Origin: Trichomonas vaginalis G3
Taxonomy: Eukaryota > Parabasalia > Trichomonadida > Trichomonadidae
Direction of reading: 5' to 3'
Assembly: GCF_026262505.1 (NCBI RefSeq)
Contig: NC_067206.1
Coordinates: forward strand, 3,500,879 to 3,564,878
Length of the DNA stretch: 64,000 nucleotides
Position 1 is the stretch's first letter. Each line of letters begins with the position of its first letter. The notes beneath the pieces were generated by a model. It did no database searches, was not told the DNA's origin, and saw nothing but the letters and a program-made list of their open reading frames with translations. Below, in pieces: positions 41,304-49,136 of this stretch. The translations under genes and the position numbers were made by a program.

Positions 41304-41966
41304 TTACTCACAATATTTTTGTACAAAACGACCCCAAACTTTTAACTTCTTTTCTGCAGCTTCTAATGCTATCTTAGCGAGTTCATATTCTCTAAATTCT
41401 CTCTTTAAATCTTCTTGTTCCCATTGGTCTAGTTCGTATGGCGAGTCTCTATAACCAGAACATATCTCACGTTCATGTTCTATTTGTTTAAGCACATTTT
41501 TTCTAACTTCTTGTTCGAACAAAGGTTTAGCATTCTTTACTGTATCTTCAAGTTCTTCTTCATCTAATTTCTCATGAACTTTCTTGTCTATGGAGTCCAG
41601 AATTTTTCCAACTGCTATGCAATATTTTGGAGAAGCCCACATTGCTATATAGTTTATAAGTCTTGGGTCTACATACATTCCTCTAACCTGTTTGATTTCA
41701 TCCGGAATTCCTGCATGAACTGTGTATAAAAAGCAACCCGCGGAATTCCGCGGGTTGGTATATTCTTCACAAAATGCCTTAAAATACTCTTCCCAGGACT
41801 TATTTTCCAACAACCTTCTAAAGTCTTTCCTAAACTGCTGACACATATTTGTTGCATTAATGTAACCATCCTTGTCTCTACGTAAGACTTCAATACCGTT
41901 ATAAGTGCCTTTTGTGAATGTTTCGCCATTAGATTTGTTCGTGAACGTTTTTGCTTCGACTGTCAT
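41304..41966 (-). CDS. KilA-N domain protein
   Basis: 220 aa, intact. The KilA-N DNA-binding domain fills residues ~15-120, with the hallmark DGYINATNMCQ and IAMWASPKYCIAVGK at its end. A long charged coiled coil follows (~125-220). KilA-N proteins of phages and large DNA viruses bind nucleic acid and are thought to be regulators. A 22-bp perfect palindrome (41735-41756) lies inside the frame and encodes NPRNSAG. It uses the class II motif (ATTGTAAGAACAGTATG). Confidence 0.82.
   Translation of the reverse strand: MTVEAKTFTNKSNGETFTKGTYNGIEVLRRDKDGYINATNMCQQFRKDFRRLLENKSWEEYFKAFCEEYTNPRNSAGCFLYTVHAGIPDEIKQVRGMYVDPRLINYIAMWASPKYCIAVGKILDSIDKKVHEKLDEEELEDTVKNAKPLFEQEVRKNVLKQIEHEREICSGYRDSPYELDQWEQEDLKREFREYELAKIALEAAEKKLKVWGRFVQKYCE
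41735..41756. repeat. 22-bp perfect palindrome inside the KilA-N gene
   Basis: AACCCGCGGAATT followed by its mirror complement is a perfect GC-rich palindrome. A 55-bp segment around it (41723-41777) is repeated at 42289-42343 in the next spacer. Confidence 0.9.
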
Positions 41967-42499
41967 ACTGTTCTTACAATAAAAATAAAAAAATATTTTT
42001 TGGTGGGACGTCGGACATTCGTTTGTGGCTTAACCGTCGGACCACAACGATAAAAATCTCGACAAAACATTTACGAAGAAGTCTCAACAAAACATTTACG
42101 AAGAAGTCTTGACAAAAAATATACGATGAAATCTATTTCCTGTGTTGTTGTCAAAATGTCATGTTGTCACACTTTTTCAGAGAAGTTAAAATGACCGAGT
42201 GACATGGTGACACCTTCAGTAAACATCTCATTTTAACTCACTTTTTTTCTATCTTAAGGAAATTCATGAAAATTCACCTGTTGAACTTTGTATAAAAAGC
42301 AACCCGCGGAATTCCGCGGGTTGGTATATTCTTCACAAAATGCTTGTTTTGAGGTCGAGCCACTTTTGGCTCCACCGTATTCTTTCAACCAAAAACTCAT
42401 TTTTGTCGAATTCAGCACAAAATTCAAGAGTTTTAGACCATGTTAGAAAACATGTTAGAAAACATGTTAGATCTAACATGCTAACATAAACATTATTTT
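41967..42499. repeat. intergenic mosaic of repeats
   Basis: From left: the class II motif (41967-41995), 28-bp TTTACGAAGAAGTC repeats (42055-42130), an 80-bp element shared with Maverick B (42140-42225), the palindrome copy (42289-42343), a GAGCCA-CTTT-TGGCTC hairpin (42357-42372) and a TAACC/AGATCT copy (42440-42484). No gene. Confidence 0.8.
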
Positions 42500-43360
42500 T
42501 CAATACTTTTTCAGCACTTTTCCGTAGTTATATATGAAAGACAATTCGAGATAAAAGTCATAGTACAATGGAATAATATGTTGCACACCATTTGTTGTGA
42601 ACCAAACTTGAAAGTCAGAGAAACTGTTACTAGGTGGTTCGTAGAATTTAGAAGCAAAGTCATAAAAGTCCTTACCAATACATAGAAAACTATTGTTGCT
42701 TGAACTGAAACTTGCATGACACATAACATTTTGAGGGTCAAACACATTTCTATAAACTGTCAAATCTGCTGGTGGATGTATAAATTTAAAAGGCCCGTCA
42801 GGTGGTAATGGTTCGTTCTGGTTTAGTAACCGAAGAAATTGTGCCCAAGAACGTTTGTCTACTTGCCAAAATAAAAACTGTGTATCTCTTGGAGGGTTAA
42901 TTTCAATCTTTTGAAATGAAACGGTGGAGTTCATCTTATCGTATTCTAGTTTCAGATAGTACGTTCCGTTTAGTAAAGAGTCGTATTTTTCTTGAAATTC
43001 CCAATAGTATTTGTTTATTTGAGTTTGAAAGTCATTTAGAGTTTTCTCAAGACTTTCGTCTGAACGAACCGTAAAGATTCTCATTTCGTCAAATTTGTCT
43101 ATTAGACCATCATCACCTTTATACTGACCATGAAAATCTACTGCGAACATAAATGCGTTAGTTCTATTTGAAAACAAAACTCTTCTAAATCCTATTGCCT
43201 TTGCTTCTGAAGGACTTTGAAGCCAACGAATTGGATAGTCAAACTTGTATGTTCGGGATGAAATTTCTTCATCTGATACAGTCCTACCAGCGTTTGTAAA
43301 GATATAGTCTAACGGTTTTGTATCTGCTACTTTTGTTCTTTGTTTTTCAACCTGAAACAT
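42500..43360 (-). CDS. penton-like minor capsid protein
   Basis: 286 aa, intact and beta-rich. It is clearly a paralogue of 47505-48353: shared KPLDxxFTNxG at the start, YxFDYPxRWLxxPSxxKAIGFRR, and FQVWFTTxGxxxIIPL with FYLELSFIYN at the end. This C-terminal strand pattern also closes the Maverick B gene at 57551. In Polintons a single jelly-roll penton accompanies the double jelly-roll capsid, and these genes are my best candidates. It could also be a spike or cement protein. Confidence 0.55.
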   Translation of the reverse strand: MFQVEKQRTKVADTKPLDYIFTNAGRTVSDEEISSRTYKFDYPIRWLQSPSEAKAIGFRRVLFSNRTNAFMFAVDFHGQYKGDDGLIDKFDEMRIFTVRSDESLEKTLNDFQTQINKYYWEFQEKYDSLLNGTYYLKLEYDKMNSTVSFQKIEINPPRDTQFLFWQVDKRSWAQFLRLLNQNEPLPPDGPFKFIHPPADLTVYRNVFDPQNVMCHASFSSSNNSFLCIGKDFYDFASKFYEPPSNSFSDFQVWFTTNGVQHIIPLYYDFYLELSFIYNYGKVLKKY

Positions 43361-43397
43361 TTAATATATGTAAAAATATACTGTTTTAAAAAATGTT

Positions 43398-43982
43398 TTA
43401 AAATGGTATGCCATATAGCTTCTTGAATTTGTTAAGAAATATATGAACGTGTTTTCCATCTGTATCTCTAGTGTTTACATAAGCACAGCCTGCCTTAGTA
43501 AAACATACTTGTAATTTTCTATAGTTTACGCCGGTATAAAGGTAGAAAGAGTCCTGTTCTTCGCTATAGTAGTAAAACTCAAACGTATGCTTACCATAGT
43601 CTGTAATTTCAATTGCTTCATCTTCTAGTTCGTCGACAAATTCGAATACAATATCTCTAAATTTGCCTATGTTCTTACTGTTTTCAGAACAAGTGACCCA
43701 ACGTAAGTTTTCAAGTCTATTGTCGTTTCTTATATGGTTTATGTGGTCTACAAAAGGTAGATTGTTAGGGTTTGGTATAAAATGAGTTGCAATGACAACA
43801 TGTTTAAAATAGTGTTTTCCACCAATCCTCATCCTAGCATATCCGTCATTTTGCTCCCATTCGCTTAAAACTCTTTTTGTCTTTTTGTTTCTGACTTCAA
43901 AAGGCTCAGAACAGTGAATTTCATATTTCTCATCTAACAAACAAGTTTCCCAACGGTCTTCTTCAACAAACTCAACGTACAT
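43398..43982 (-). CDS. HNH homing-type endonuclease
   Basis: 194 aa, intact. The N-terminus (~5-55) resembles NUMOD4 (RWETCLLDEKYEIHCS) and is followed by the HNH nuclease core FVDHINHIRNDNRLENLRWV, with the paired His and Asn for metal binding. The C-terminal ~75 residues (ITDYGKHTFEFYYYSEEQDS) form a module also found alone at 53888-54214 in Maverick B. Such free-standing nucleases cut a specific site and spread themselves. A decayed paralogue lies at 33377-33955. Confidence 0.82.
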   Translation of the reverse strand: MYVEFVEEDRWETCLLDEKYEIHCSEPFEVRNKKTKRVLSEWEQNDGYARMRIGGKHYFKHVVIATHFIPNPNNLPFVDHINHIRNDNRLENLRWVTCSENSKNIGKFRDIVFEFVDELEDEAIEITDYGKHTFEFYYYSEEQDSFYLYTGVNYRKLQVCFTKAGCAYVNTRDTDGKHVHIFLNKFKKLYGIPF

Positions 43983-44046
43983 TTCAAATAAAATAAAAAA
44001 ATATATTTTTTAAAAAAATGTTTTTATTTCATGCAATGTTTTTCTT

Positions 44047-44630
44047 TTACTTTACATAACCACCTGCTGCCATAAGCCTTTGACGCCAACCCATACCAGC
44101 TAATGAAGGTTGAGTTGGTTTAGTTTCCAAACTAAACTTTGGTTTTGGTTTATCTTCAGTTTTTGGTTTTTCTTCTTCTATCGGCTTTTCGTCACTTTTC
44201 GGTTCCTCTGACTTTACCTCACTTGCAGGTATGGTTGTGTCGTTAGTATCTTCGTAAATATCATATGCCATCTGTTTTTGTTTTCCTTTCAACTTTTTGT
44301 GTTTGTTGTAAAGTTTAGAATATTTCGACTCTAAGTCAATGAGATGTTCTATAATGAACTGTTTGTCAGTGAAGTAAACTTTTCCATCTGTTGTCTCGAA
44401 ACTCCTTCAGACTTCAATATTTTATTTGTGAGAGTCTGTTTCTTTTTTGAGATACTAGCCGTTCCATTTCTATGAAAAGTGACTTTGTAGTTAGGGTTTG
44501 TATTTCCAGACCTGGCACTTTCTATTATTGAATTTTTCTCTTCATCTGTAAGTTCTTTGACAGGTTTTGACAATGGTTCTGAACTTTTTGTTTGTGGTGT
44601 CAAATCTACCGTTTCAACTTCTTCGGTCAT
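44047..44630 (-). CDS. small Maverick protein, frame broken once
   Basis: Frames 44349-44630 and 44047-44292 (open upstream to about 44395) form one gene of about 194 codons. The N-terminal part (DEEKNSIIESARSGNTNPNY) belongs to a small family shared with 54255-54679 and 56794-57222. The C-terminal part is acidic with KPKTEDKPKPK repeats and ends PSLAGMGWRQRLMAAGGYVK. Virion or regulatory role unknown. The ATG follows TTTTTTACTGAGATGAA. Confidence 0.5.
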
Positions 44631-44649
44631 TTCATCTCAGTAAAAAATT
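44631..44649 (-). promoter_or_regulatory. class I promoter-like motif, copy 1
   Basis: TTTTTTACTGAGATGAA directly before the ATG at 44630; identical to the motif before 44802. Confidence 0.5.
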
Positions 44650-44802
44650 TTAGTTTGGTTTGTTTTCAACTGGTTGTTGTTGTTTTTTAAGTCGGTCTAA
44701 AACTTCCTGAGGTATAGGAAGAACTTGACAAACACGTTGTGTAACTGCTGGAAGTCGACAAATCCATCTTGAACCCATTTGTCTCAATGCTGTATTGTTC
44801 AT
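44650..44802 (-). CDS. 50-aa Maverick protein
   Basis: MNNTALRQMGSRWICRLPAV and so on, ending in a basic/Gln-rich tail (LDRLKKQQQPVENKPN). The motif TTTTTTACTGAGATGAA before its ATG is identical to that of the neighbouring gene, which supports it as a real small gene. Unknown function. Confidence 0.5.
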   Translation of the reverse strand: MNNTALRQMGSRWICRLPAVTQRVCQVLPIPQEVLDRLKKQQQPVENKPN

Positions 44803-44820
44803 TTCATCTCAGTAAAAAAC
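44803..44820 (-). promoter_or_regulatory. class I promoter-like motif, copy 2
   Basis: TTTTTTACTGAGATGAA before the 50-aa gene. Confidence 0.5.
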
Positions 44821-45223
44821 TTACATTCCCCACGTTTGAGGCGGTTGAGGTTGGTTATTGTTTACCCATTGTTGTGCATGGTATATATCCTCTGTTAAAG
44901 AATCTTTCACCTTGGTCCATATAGTGTCCTGCTTGGTTATAGTAGTCATTTGCTTTGTTATAATAGTTTCCTGCTTGTCTTCCTACATTGTCCATCCATC
45001 CTTGAACTTTTCCTCTTGTTTCAGGATTTGGAATAAGATTTGTTGCATCTCGTGCTACATCCCAACCTTTCTGTACAGTTTGTATAATAGGTTGTGCTTT
45101 CTCTTTAAGTATACCTAATGTACTCAAAATCTTCCTTCCAACCCCAAATACACCTCTGGCTATTGTTCCCACTGCGGGTAAAAATCTAGATGCAACTCCT
45201 GCTAATGCGCCAAATAAACCCAT
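44821..45223 (-). CDS. N-terminal-Gly amphipathic protein, frame broken near its end
   Basis: About 130 codons. It starts MGLFGALAGVASRFLPAVG, a glycine-2 start suited to N-myristoylation followed by an amphipathic/hydrophobic helix. Helices rich in Tyr, Asn and Gln follow (NYYNKANDYYNQAGHYMDQG). The uninterrupted frame stops at 44855. A one-base shift leads to a Pro-rich end (NNNQPQPPQTWGM) at 44821. Minor virion proteins that disturb membranes often look like this; that role is inferred. The ATG is 17 bp from the divergent integrase. Confidence 0.5.
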
Positions 45224-45240
45224 TTCTTATAGGATAAAAA
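45224..45240. promoter_or_regulatory. bidirectional promoter-like spacer
   Basis: 17 bp between divergent starts; TTTTTTATCCTATAAGAA on the minus strand. Confidence 0.45.
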
Positions 45241-46200
45241 ATGACGAATCCAAACAAGGACCCCTATGTTTCTAAAGCGACAAAGAAAGCACTCATGATA
45301 AAAATCTTTAGTTCAACACCAAATGCTTGGTTTATGGATATCTTGGAAAACATTCCGAGGTATAGAGAAGATGGACCTCCATACTGGCTAATATTTGTCG
45401 GTCAAAACACAAGATACTGTGAAGCCATACCATTACAGTCCAAAAATATTTTAGATATCTTAGCAGCTTTGACAATATTCGTTGACAAATACCATCCAAC
45501 AAAACTGACATCTGACTGTGAAAGTTCTTTCAAATCAGATGATGTAAAAAACTATCTGCGTTCAAAAAATGTAAACCAATATTTCATTGTCGACCAAAAC
45601 CATTCTGCTCTTGGTGTCATTGACGGTTGTATAAAAATGTTAAGAGACTTAAACCAACCACAAGGTGGTGAAGCAAATGAAATGTCATATGACGACAAAT
45701 ATAGACACTTCTCCATGGCAAAGATGAGACAAGTTTTAAATATTTACAATAGCCGTAAACAAAAAGGTTTGGGAAACCACTCCCCCGAAGAAATGAAAAA
45801 CAACCCTGACTTAGAGAAAGACTATATATTTAATAATTTAGTCAAAAGAGACAAACAAGAAAGAATGCCGGGCTTCAAACTTAAGAAAGGCGACAAAGTA
45901 AAAATAGAAATACCTAAACGCGACCCATATGAAAATACTATTGACTATGACAACAATGGGAACTCGACAGGTACTCACATTCGTGTTCGTAAAAATAGAA
46001 GAAAGTATACAAGAGAATATTATGAAGTTTTAGGCAAACATGGCAAAATGTACACACTGCAAGCAGAAGATAAAACTACTATTGTCAGACCTCGTTTCAA
46101 ACTTGTCAAAGTTCAAGGTGGTATACTTTCAAAGACAGTTCCTAACAAATATAAGACAACTCCTGACCAATATGCTAAAGAAGTTGAAAATGACGACTAA
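45241..46200 (+). CDS. retroviral-type integrase (Maverick INT)
   Basis: 319 aa. The rve core has D33 (WFMDIL), D92 (LTSDCESSF) and the third position at 128 (HSALGVID), 35 residues after D92. That third residue is Asp rather than the usual Glu. The C-terminal part (~215-305) is an SH3-like/chromodomain-like module (LKKGDKVKIEIP, then VRPRFKLVKV) common in Maverick integrases. The zinc-binding N-terminal domain is not evident. It joins element ends to host DNA, giving six-bp duplications in this family. Its stop overlaps the convergent fibre gene's stop. Confidence 0.85.
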   Translation: MTNPNKDPYVSKATKKALMIKIFSSTPNAWFMDILENIPRYREDGPPYWLIFVGQNTRYCEAIPLQSKNILDILAALTIFVDKYHPTKLTSDCESSFKSDDVKNYLRSKNVNQYFIVDQNHSALGVIDGCIKMLRDLNQPQGGEANEMSYDDKYRHFSMAKMRQVLNIYNSRKQKGLGNHSPEEMKNNPDLEKDYIFNNLVKRDKQERMPGFKLKKGDKVKIEIPKRDPYENTIDYDNNGNSTGTHIRVRKNRRKYTREYYEVLGKHGKMYTLQAEDKTTIVRPRFKLVKVQGGILSKTVPNKYKTTPDQYAKEVENDD

Positions 46201-47486
46201 GCAATTCTATACCATGCGTAAACTGTCATGTAAGGTGGCATGTAGTCTTTACTTTGTCCCGTTGTTTGCGTATATCCTGAAACGAAATGTGTATGGTCTC
46301 CTTCTCCCTGAGTGTCATCCCAGTAACAATTTATAGCAAACTTAACGTCGTCTTTAACATCATATCCTTGACCTTTTGTCATTCCTGACCAATCCCAATA
46401 TCTATGCTTATGCCAACCTGCTTGAGATGTACTTAAATCTATGTAGTGACTGTGTGCAGGTAAATTTTCACCTGAAATCGTTTTACTTCCACCTGTTTCC
46501 TTTGAAGAGTTTGCACAATACAAAAACCTGTCGACTATTTGAGTCCAAGTTCCAAAACCAAGTACTACTTCTGGTCTGGTAGAGTTCATTGACGTATAAA
46601 TAGAACCTATAGGATATACTGTTTGAAGTATTTCTGTCTTTAATGTTTGAAGCTCTGTTTTGTCTGCTTTTTTATATAACTTTTCTTCAAGTTCATTTAC
46701 GTCAGAGATGCTATGTCTATGATATTTTTGTGGGTATGTTCCTTCTGTCCATGCGAAAATACGTTCTTTTGTTGCATCTACATATCCTTTTATCCATGTC
46801 GAGTCTGCTTTTGTATTCCTTAACTCTGTAACACCTTTCTCAAGCTCTTTCAACTGTTGTCCATCTTCCATTAAACCTCTGGTATGACTTGAAACCGTTT
46901 GTGCCAACATATCTACAGTTTCTTTGTCGGCTTTAAGGTCTAAACATCCTGAAACCCATCCTGTATCGGCTTTCGTTTTTAAAATCTTTGTTGTCCGTTC
47001 ATGGTACCAGTCAACCCTTTCTTTAATTTCATTGTCTTTTTCATCCACATATTCCTTATATGCCTTCTTCACTAACGCACTAGCCACACATGCTAACTCA
47101 TCGTCAACATATGTTTTATCTGCTTTCTTTTCAACATCCTCTTTCGTTGCATAAGCTTTGTTAGCTCTTTCTTCTTCTTTTGCTATTGCATCGTCTACAT
47201 ACTCTTTGTCAGCTTTGTTGTCAACATCTGCTTTCAAAAGAAGTTCAGATATAGGTTTCTCGTTTAAAGTTCCTTTTGTTGGATTTATACAGACAGTATG
47301 GTTCTTATTGTCTTGAAATAGAAACTCATCTGTCATTGGGTTTAATGTCAGTTTTAAGTTTCCTTCTTTCAATGACTCAGATATCTTAGAATAGTTTGAA
47401 AAGTTTGTTGTGTTCTTATTTAGAGCTTGCATAATGAGTTGTCGGTTGTGTTGTATTTCTCTCATAGACGCTGTTTCATTTGACAT
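46197..47486 (-). CDS. phage-tail-fibre-like trimeric adhesin
   Basis: 429 aa. A short N-terminal part (~1-75) is followed by a shaft (~75-290) of repeats such as KADKEYVDDAIAKEE, ATKEDVEKKADKTYVDD and LKADKETVDMLAQ, the pattern of trimeric phage fibres. The last ~140 residues form a collar/tip domain of the phage kind: YPIGSIYTSMNSTRPEVVLG, FGTWTQIVDRFLYCANS, ENLPAHSH and the end MPPYMTVYAWYRIA. Such proteins bind receptors. On a Maverick it suggests a virion spike and was probably acquired from bacteriophage; both statements are inference. Confidence 0.85.
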   Translation of the reverse strand: MSNETASMREIQHNRQLIMQALNKNTTNFSNYSKISESLKEGNLKLTLNPMTDEFLFQDNKNHTVCINPTKGTLNEKPISELLLKADVDNKADKEYVDDAIAKEEERANKAYATKEDVEKKADKTYVDDELACVASALVKKAYKEYVDEKDNEIKERVDWYHERTTKILKTKADTGWVSGCLDLKADKETVDMLAQTVSSHTRGLMEDGQQLKELEKGVTELRNTKADSTWIKGYVDATKERIFAWTEGTYPQKYHRHSISDVNELEEKLYKKADKTELQTLKTEILQTVYPIGSIYTSMNSTRPEVVLGFGTWTQIVDRFLYCANSSKETGGSKTISGENLPAHSHYIDLSTSQAGWHKHRYWDWSGMTKGQGYDVKDDVKFAINCYWDDTQGEGDHTHFVSGYTQTTGQSKDYMPPYMTVYAWYRIA

Positions 47487-47504
47487 TTTTATTCTAGATA
47501 AAAT
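47487..47504. promoter_or_regulatory. bidirectional promoter-like spacer
   Basis: Divergent starts 18 bp apart; plus-strand reading TTTTTATTCTAGATAAAA matches class I. Confidence 0.5.
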
Positions 47505-48353
47505 ATGCTTCCAATAGAAAAAGAAAATTCAAGAGTTGCTACAACTAAACCATTAGATGAACTTTTTACTAATGTCGGTCAAAAGTTTGAGACAGAGACC
47601 GTAAAGCATGAAGGCTATCGTTTTGACTACCCATTAAGATGGTTAAGAGACCCATCTGTCACAAAAGCTATTGGCTTTCGTAGAATGAAGTTCATTTCAG
47701 AAGCCATACATGGTTTCCCATTTACAGTCGGTTTTGAAGTTCGATACTATAACAAAGAAAAACGTATGTATGAGAAATTTGAACAGGGAAAACTTTTACA
47801 AGTGAATTTGCTTGTAAACTTAGAAACAACTCTTCAAGCTTTTCAAGAAAAAATAAACGACATCTATATCGAATATGCAAACCAGTATAACATTGACGAG
47901 GGAGAGTACCATCTCGATATTATATATGACAGGAAAAATGCAACTGTTAAAATCGATAGAATAGAAGACCTTGGAGAAAACGTTTATATTTCTACAAAAT
48001 ATAACAACTTGGCATGGTATAGATTTTTGAGGATGTTAAATCAGCCTGCAGAATATCCAGTACACCCGGACTTTTATGAAGTCGAAAACCCTAATGGAAC
48101 ATATGAAAATGTTTTCGACTCAGATGCTATTATAGTTCATGCTTCATTTTCTGGTGCACAAAACTCTTTTTTATGCTTGGCAAATGACTTTTACGAAAAA
48201 CCTACAAAGTTATATGAACCGCCGAGTGGAAGTATTTCAGACTTTCAAGTATGGTTTACAACAGATGGAAGAAAGAGAATAATTCCATTATACCATGCGT
48301 TTTACTTAGAACTTAGTTTCATATACAACTACTATCGAACGGTAAAAATATAA
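47505..48353 (+). CDS. penton-like minor capsid protein, second paralogue
   Basis: 282 aa, intact. It shares the whole architecture of 42500-43360: GYRFDYPLRWLRDPSVTKAI near residue 40, HASFSGAQNSFLCLAN and FQVWFTTDGRKRIIPLYHAF at the end. The two paralogues differ at most other positions, so they are old duplicates or came from different elements. Two penton-like genes plus the 31285/31761 pair in one element suggests more than one vertex or spike protein. The role is inferred. Confidence 0.55.
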   Translation: MLPIEKENSRVATTKPLDELFTNVGQKFETETVKHEGYRFDYPLRWLRDPSVTKAIGFRRMKFISEAIHGFPFTVGFEVRYYNKEKRMYEKFEQGKLLQVNLLVNLETTLQAFQEKINDIYIEYANQYNIDEGEYHLDIIYDRKNATVKIDRIEDLGENVYISTKYNNLAWYRFLRMLNQPAEYPVHPDFYEVENPNGTYENVFDSDAIIVHASFSGAQNSFLCLANDFYEKPTKLYEPPSGSISDFQVWFTTDGRKRIIPLYHAFYLELSFIYNYYRTVKI

Positions 48354-48357
48354 TTTT

Positions 48358-48600
48358 TTAATACGGTTGAGGTGTTGGATTTGGTTGCCAACTAGACTGT
48401 GGTGCAGGTTCAGGCTGTTGTATAACAGGAGCTTGCTCTTCTGGTTCAGGGTCTTTAGGTATAATACCAACGAACTGACCTACTCTTTTACCAATATTTT
48501 TGACTCCGTTCCAAATTCCTCTTCCGACAGATTTTATTCCATTCCATATACCTCTTCCAACATTTCGAAAGAAGTTTCCTATTCTTCCAAAGAAACCCAT
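48358..48600 (-). CDS. N-terminal-Gly amphipathic protein with Pro-rich tail
   Basis: 80 aa starting MGFFGRIGNFFRNVGRGIWN. The block VGRGIWNG(I/V)K repeats twice, giving a cationic amphipathic helix of ~45 residues, and the C-terminal ~30 residues are Pro/Gln rich. Gly2 fits myristoylation. The design parallels 44821-45223. I infer a membrane-active minor virion protein. ATG follows TTTTTACATATAGTAAA. Confidence 0.55.
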   Translation of the reverse strand: MGFFGRIGNFFRNVGRGIWNGIKSVGRGIWNGVKNIGKRVGQFVGIIPKDPEPEEQAPVIQQPEPAPQSSWQPNPTPQPY

Positions 48601-48618
48601 TTTACTATATGTAAAAAT

Positions 48619-48981
48619 CTAATGTCCGCCTAGTCTCTTACGTTTCCTGTTGAGTTCCATTGCATTCTTTAACTGGAGCTCATACATTCTGTTTCTCCTC
48701 TGGTAGAAAACATATTCTGGGTCAACTCCTGTGTTCGCGTCATCTGCATAAAGTTGTTTATATCCCACTTCAGGGTTTGTATAAAACTCTTTCCATCTCA
48801 TATTTGCATACCATGGTGGTAAGCCTAACGCAGCGTCATTTGACATGGCAGTTTGCATTTGTACATCTGTTGGCACTTGACCATAGTTTGCCATTGCAGT
48901 TTGTATTCTAACTTCATTTGGAATATTCTCTGGGTTTGGTTGTCCAGGTTGCTGTGCATTCGCTAAGTTCTGTGCGTCCAT
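48619..48981 (-). CDS. hypothetical Maverick protein with basic C-terminus
   Basis: 120 aa. A Gln/Asn/Pro-rich start, two imperfect repeats (VRIQTAMANYGQVP, VQMQTAMSNDAAL), then an aromatic stretch (PPWYANMRWKEFYTNP) and a basic end (MELNRKRKRLGGH). It probably belongs to the late virion gene block. The motif TTTTTATCTAATATTAAATG covers the start. Confidence 0.55.
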   Translation of the reverse strand: MDAQNLANAQQPGQPNPENIPNEVRIQTAMANYGQVPTDVQMQTAMSNDAALGLPPWYANMRWKEFYTNPEVGYKQLYADDANTGVDPEYVFYQRRNRMYELQLKNAMELNRKRKRLGGH

Positions 48982-49004
48982 TTAATATTAGATAAAAATA
49001 TCTC

Positions 49005-49136
49005 TTACGAGTACATATACTGAACATTTGCAGGCATTGGTTCATCTTCATATTCTCTGTACTTTTCTGCCACGTCAAATAAATAAATGACACAATGGAA
49101 AAAACCTAAAACAAGTAGTCCCATTTCAAACCACAT
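49005..49136 (-). CDS. 43-aa predicted membrane protein
   Basis: MWFEMGLLVLGFFHCVIYLF is a membrane-type helix followed by an acidic, Tyr-rich tail. It overlaps the methylase 3' end by 31 bp. An internal start at the second Met would leave MGLLVLGFF, another Gly2 start. It has no own promoter motif, so it may be read from the methylase transcript. Confidence 0.4.
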   Translation of the reverse strand: MWFEMGLLVLGFFHCVIYLFDVAEKYREYEDEPMPANVQYMYS

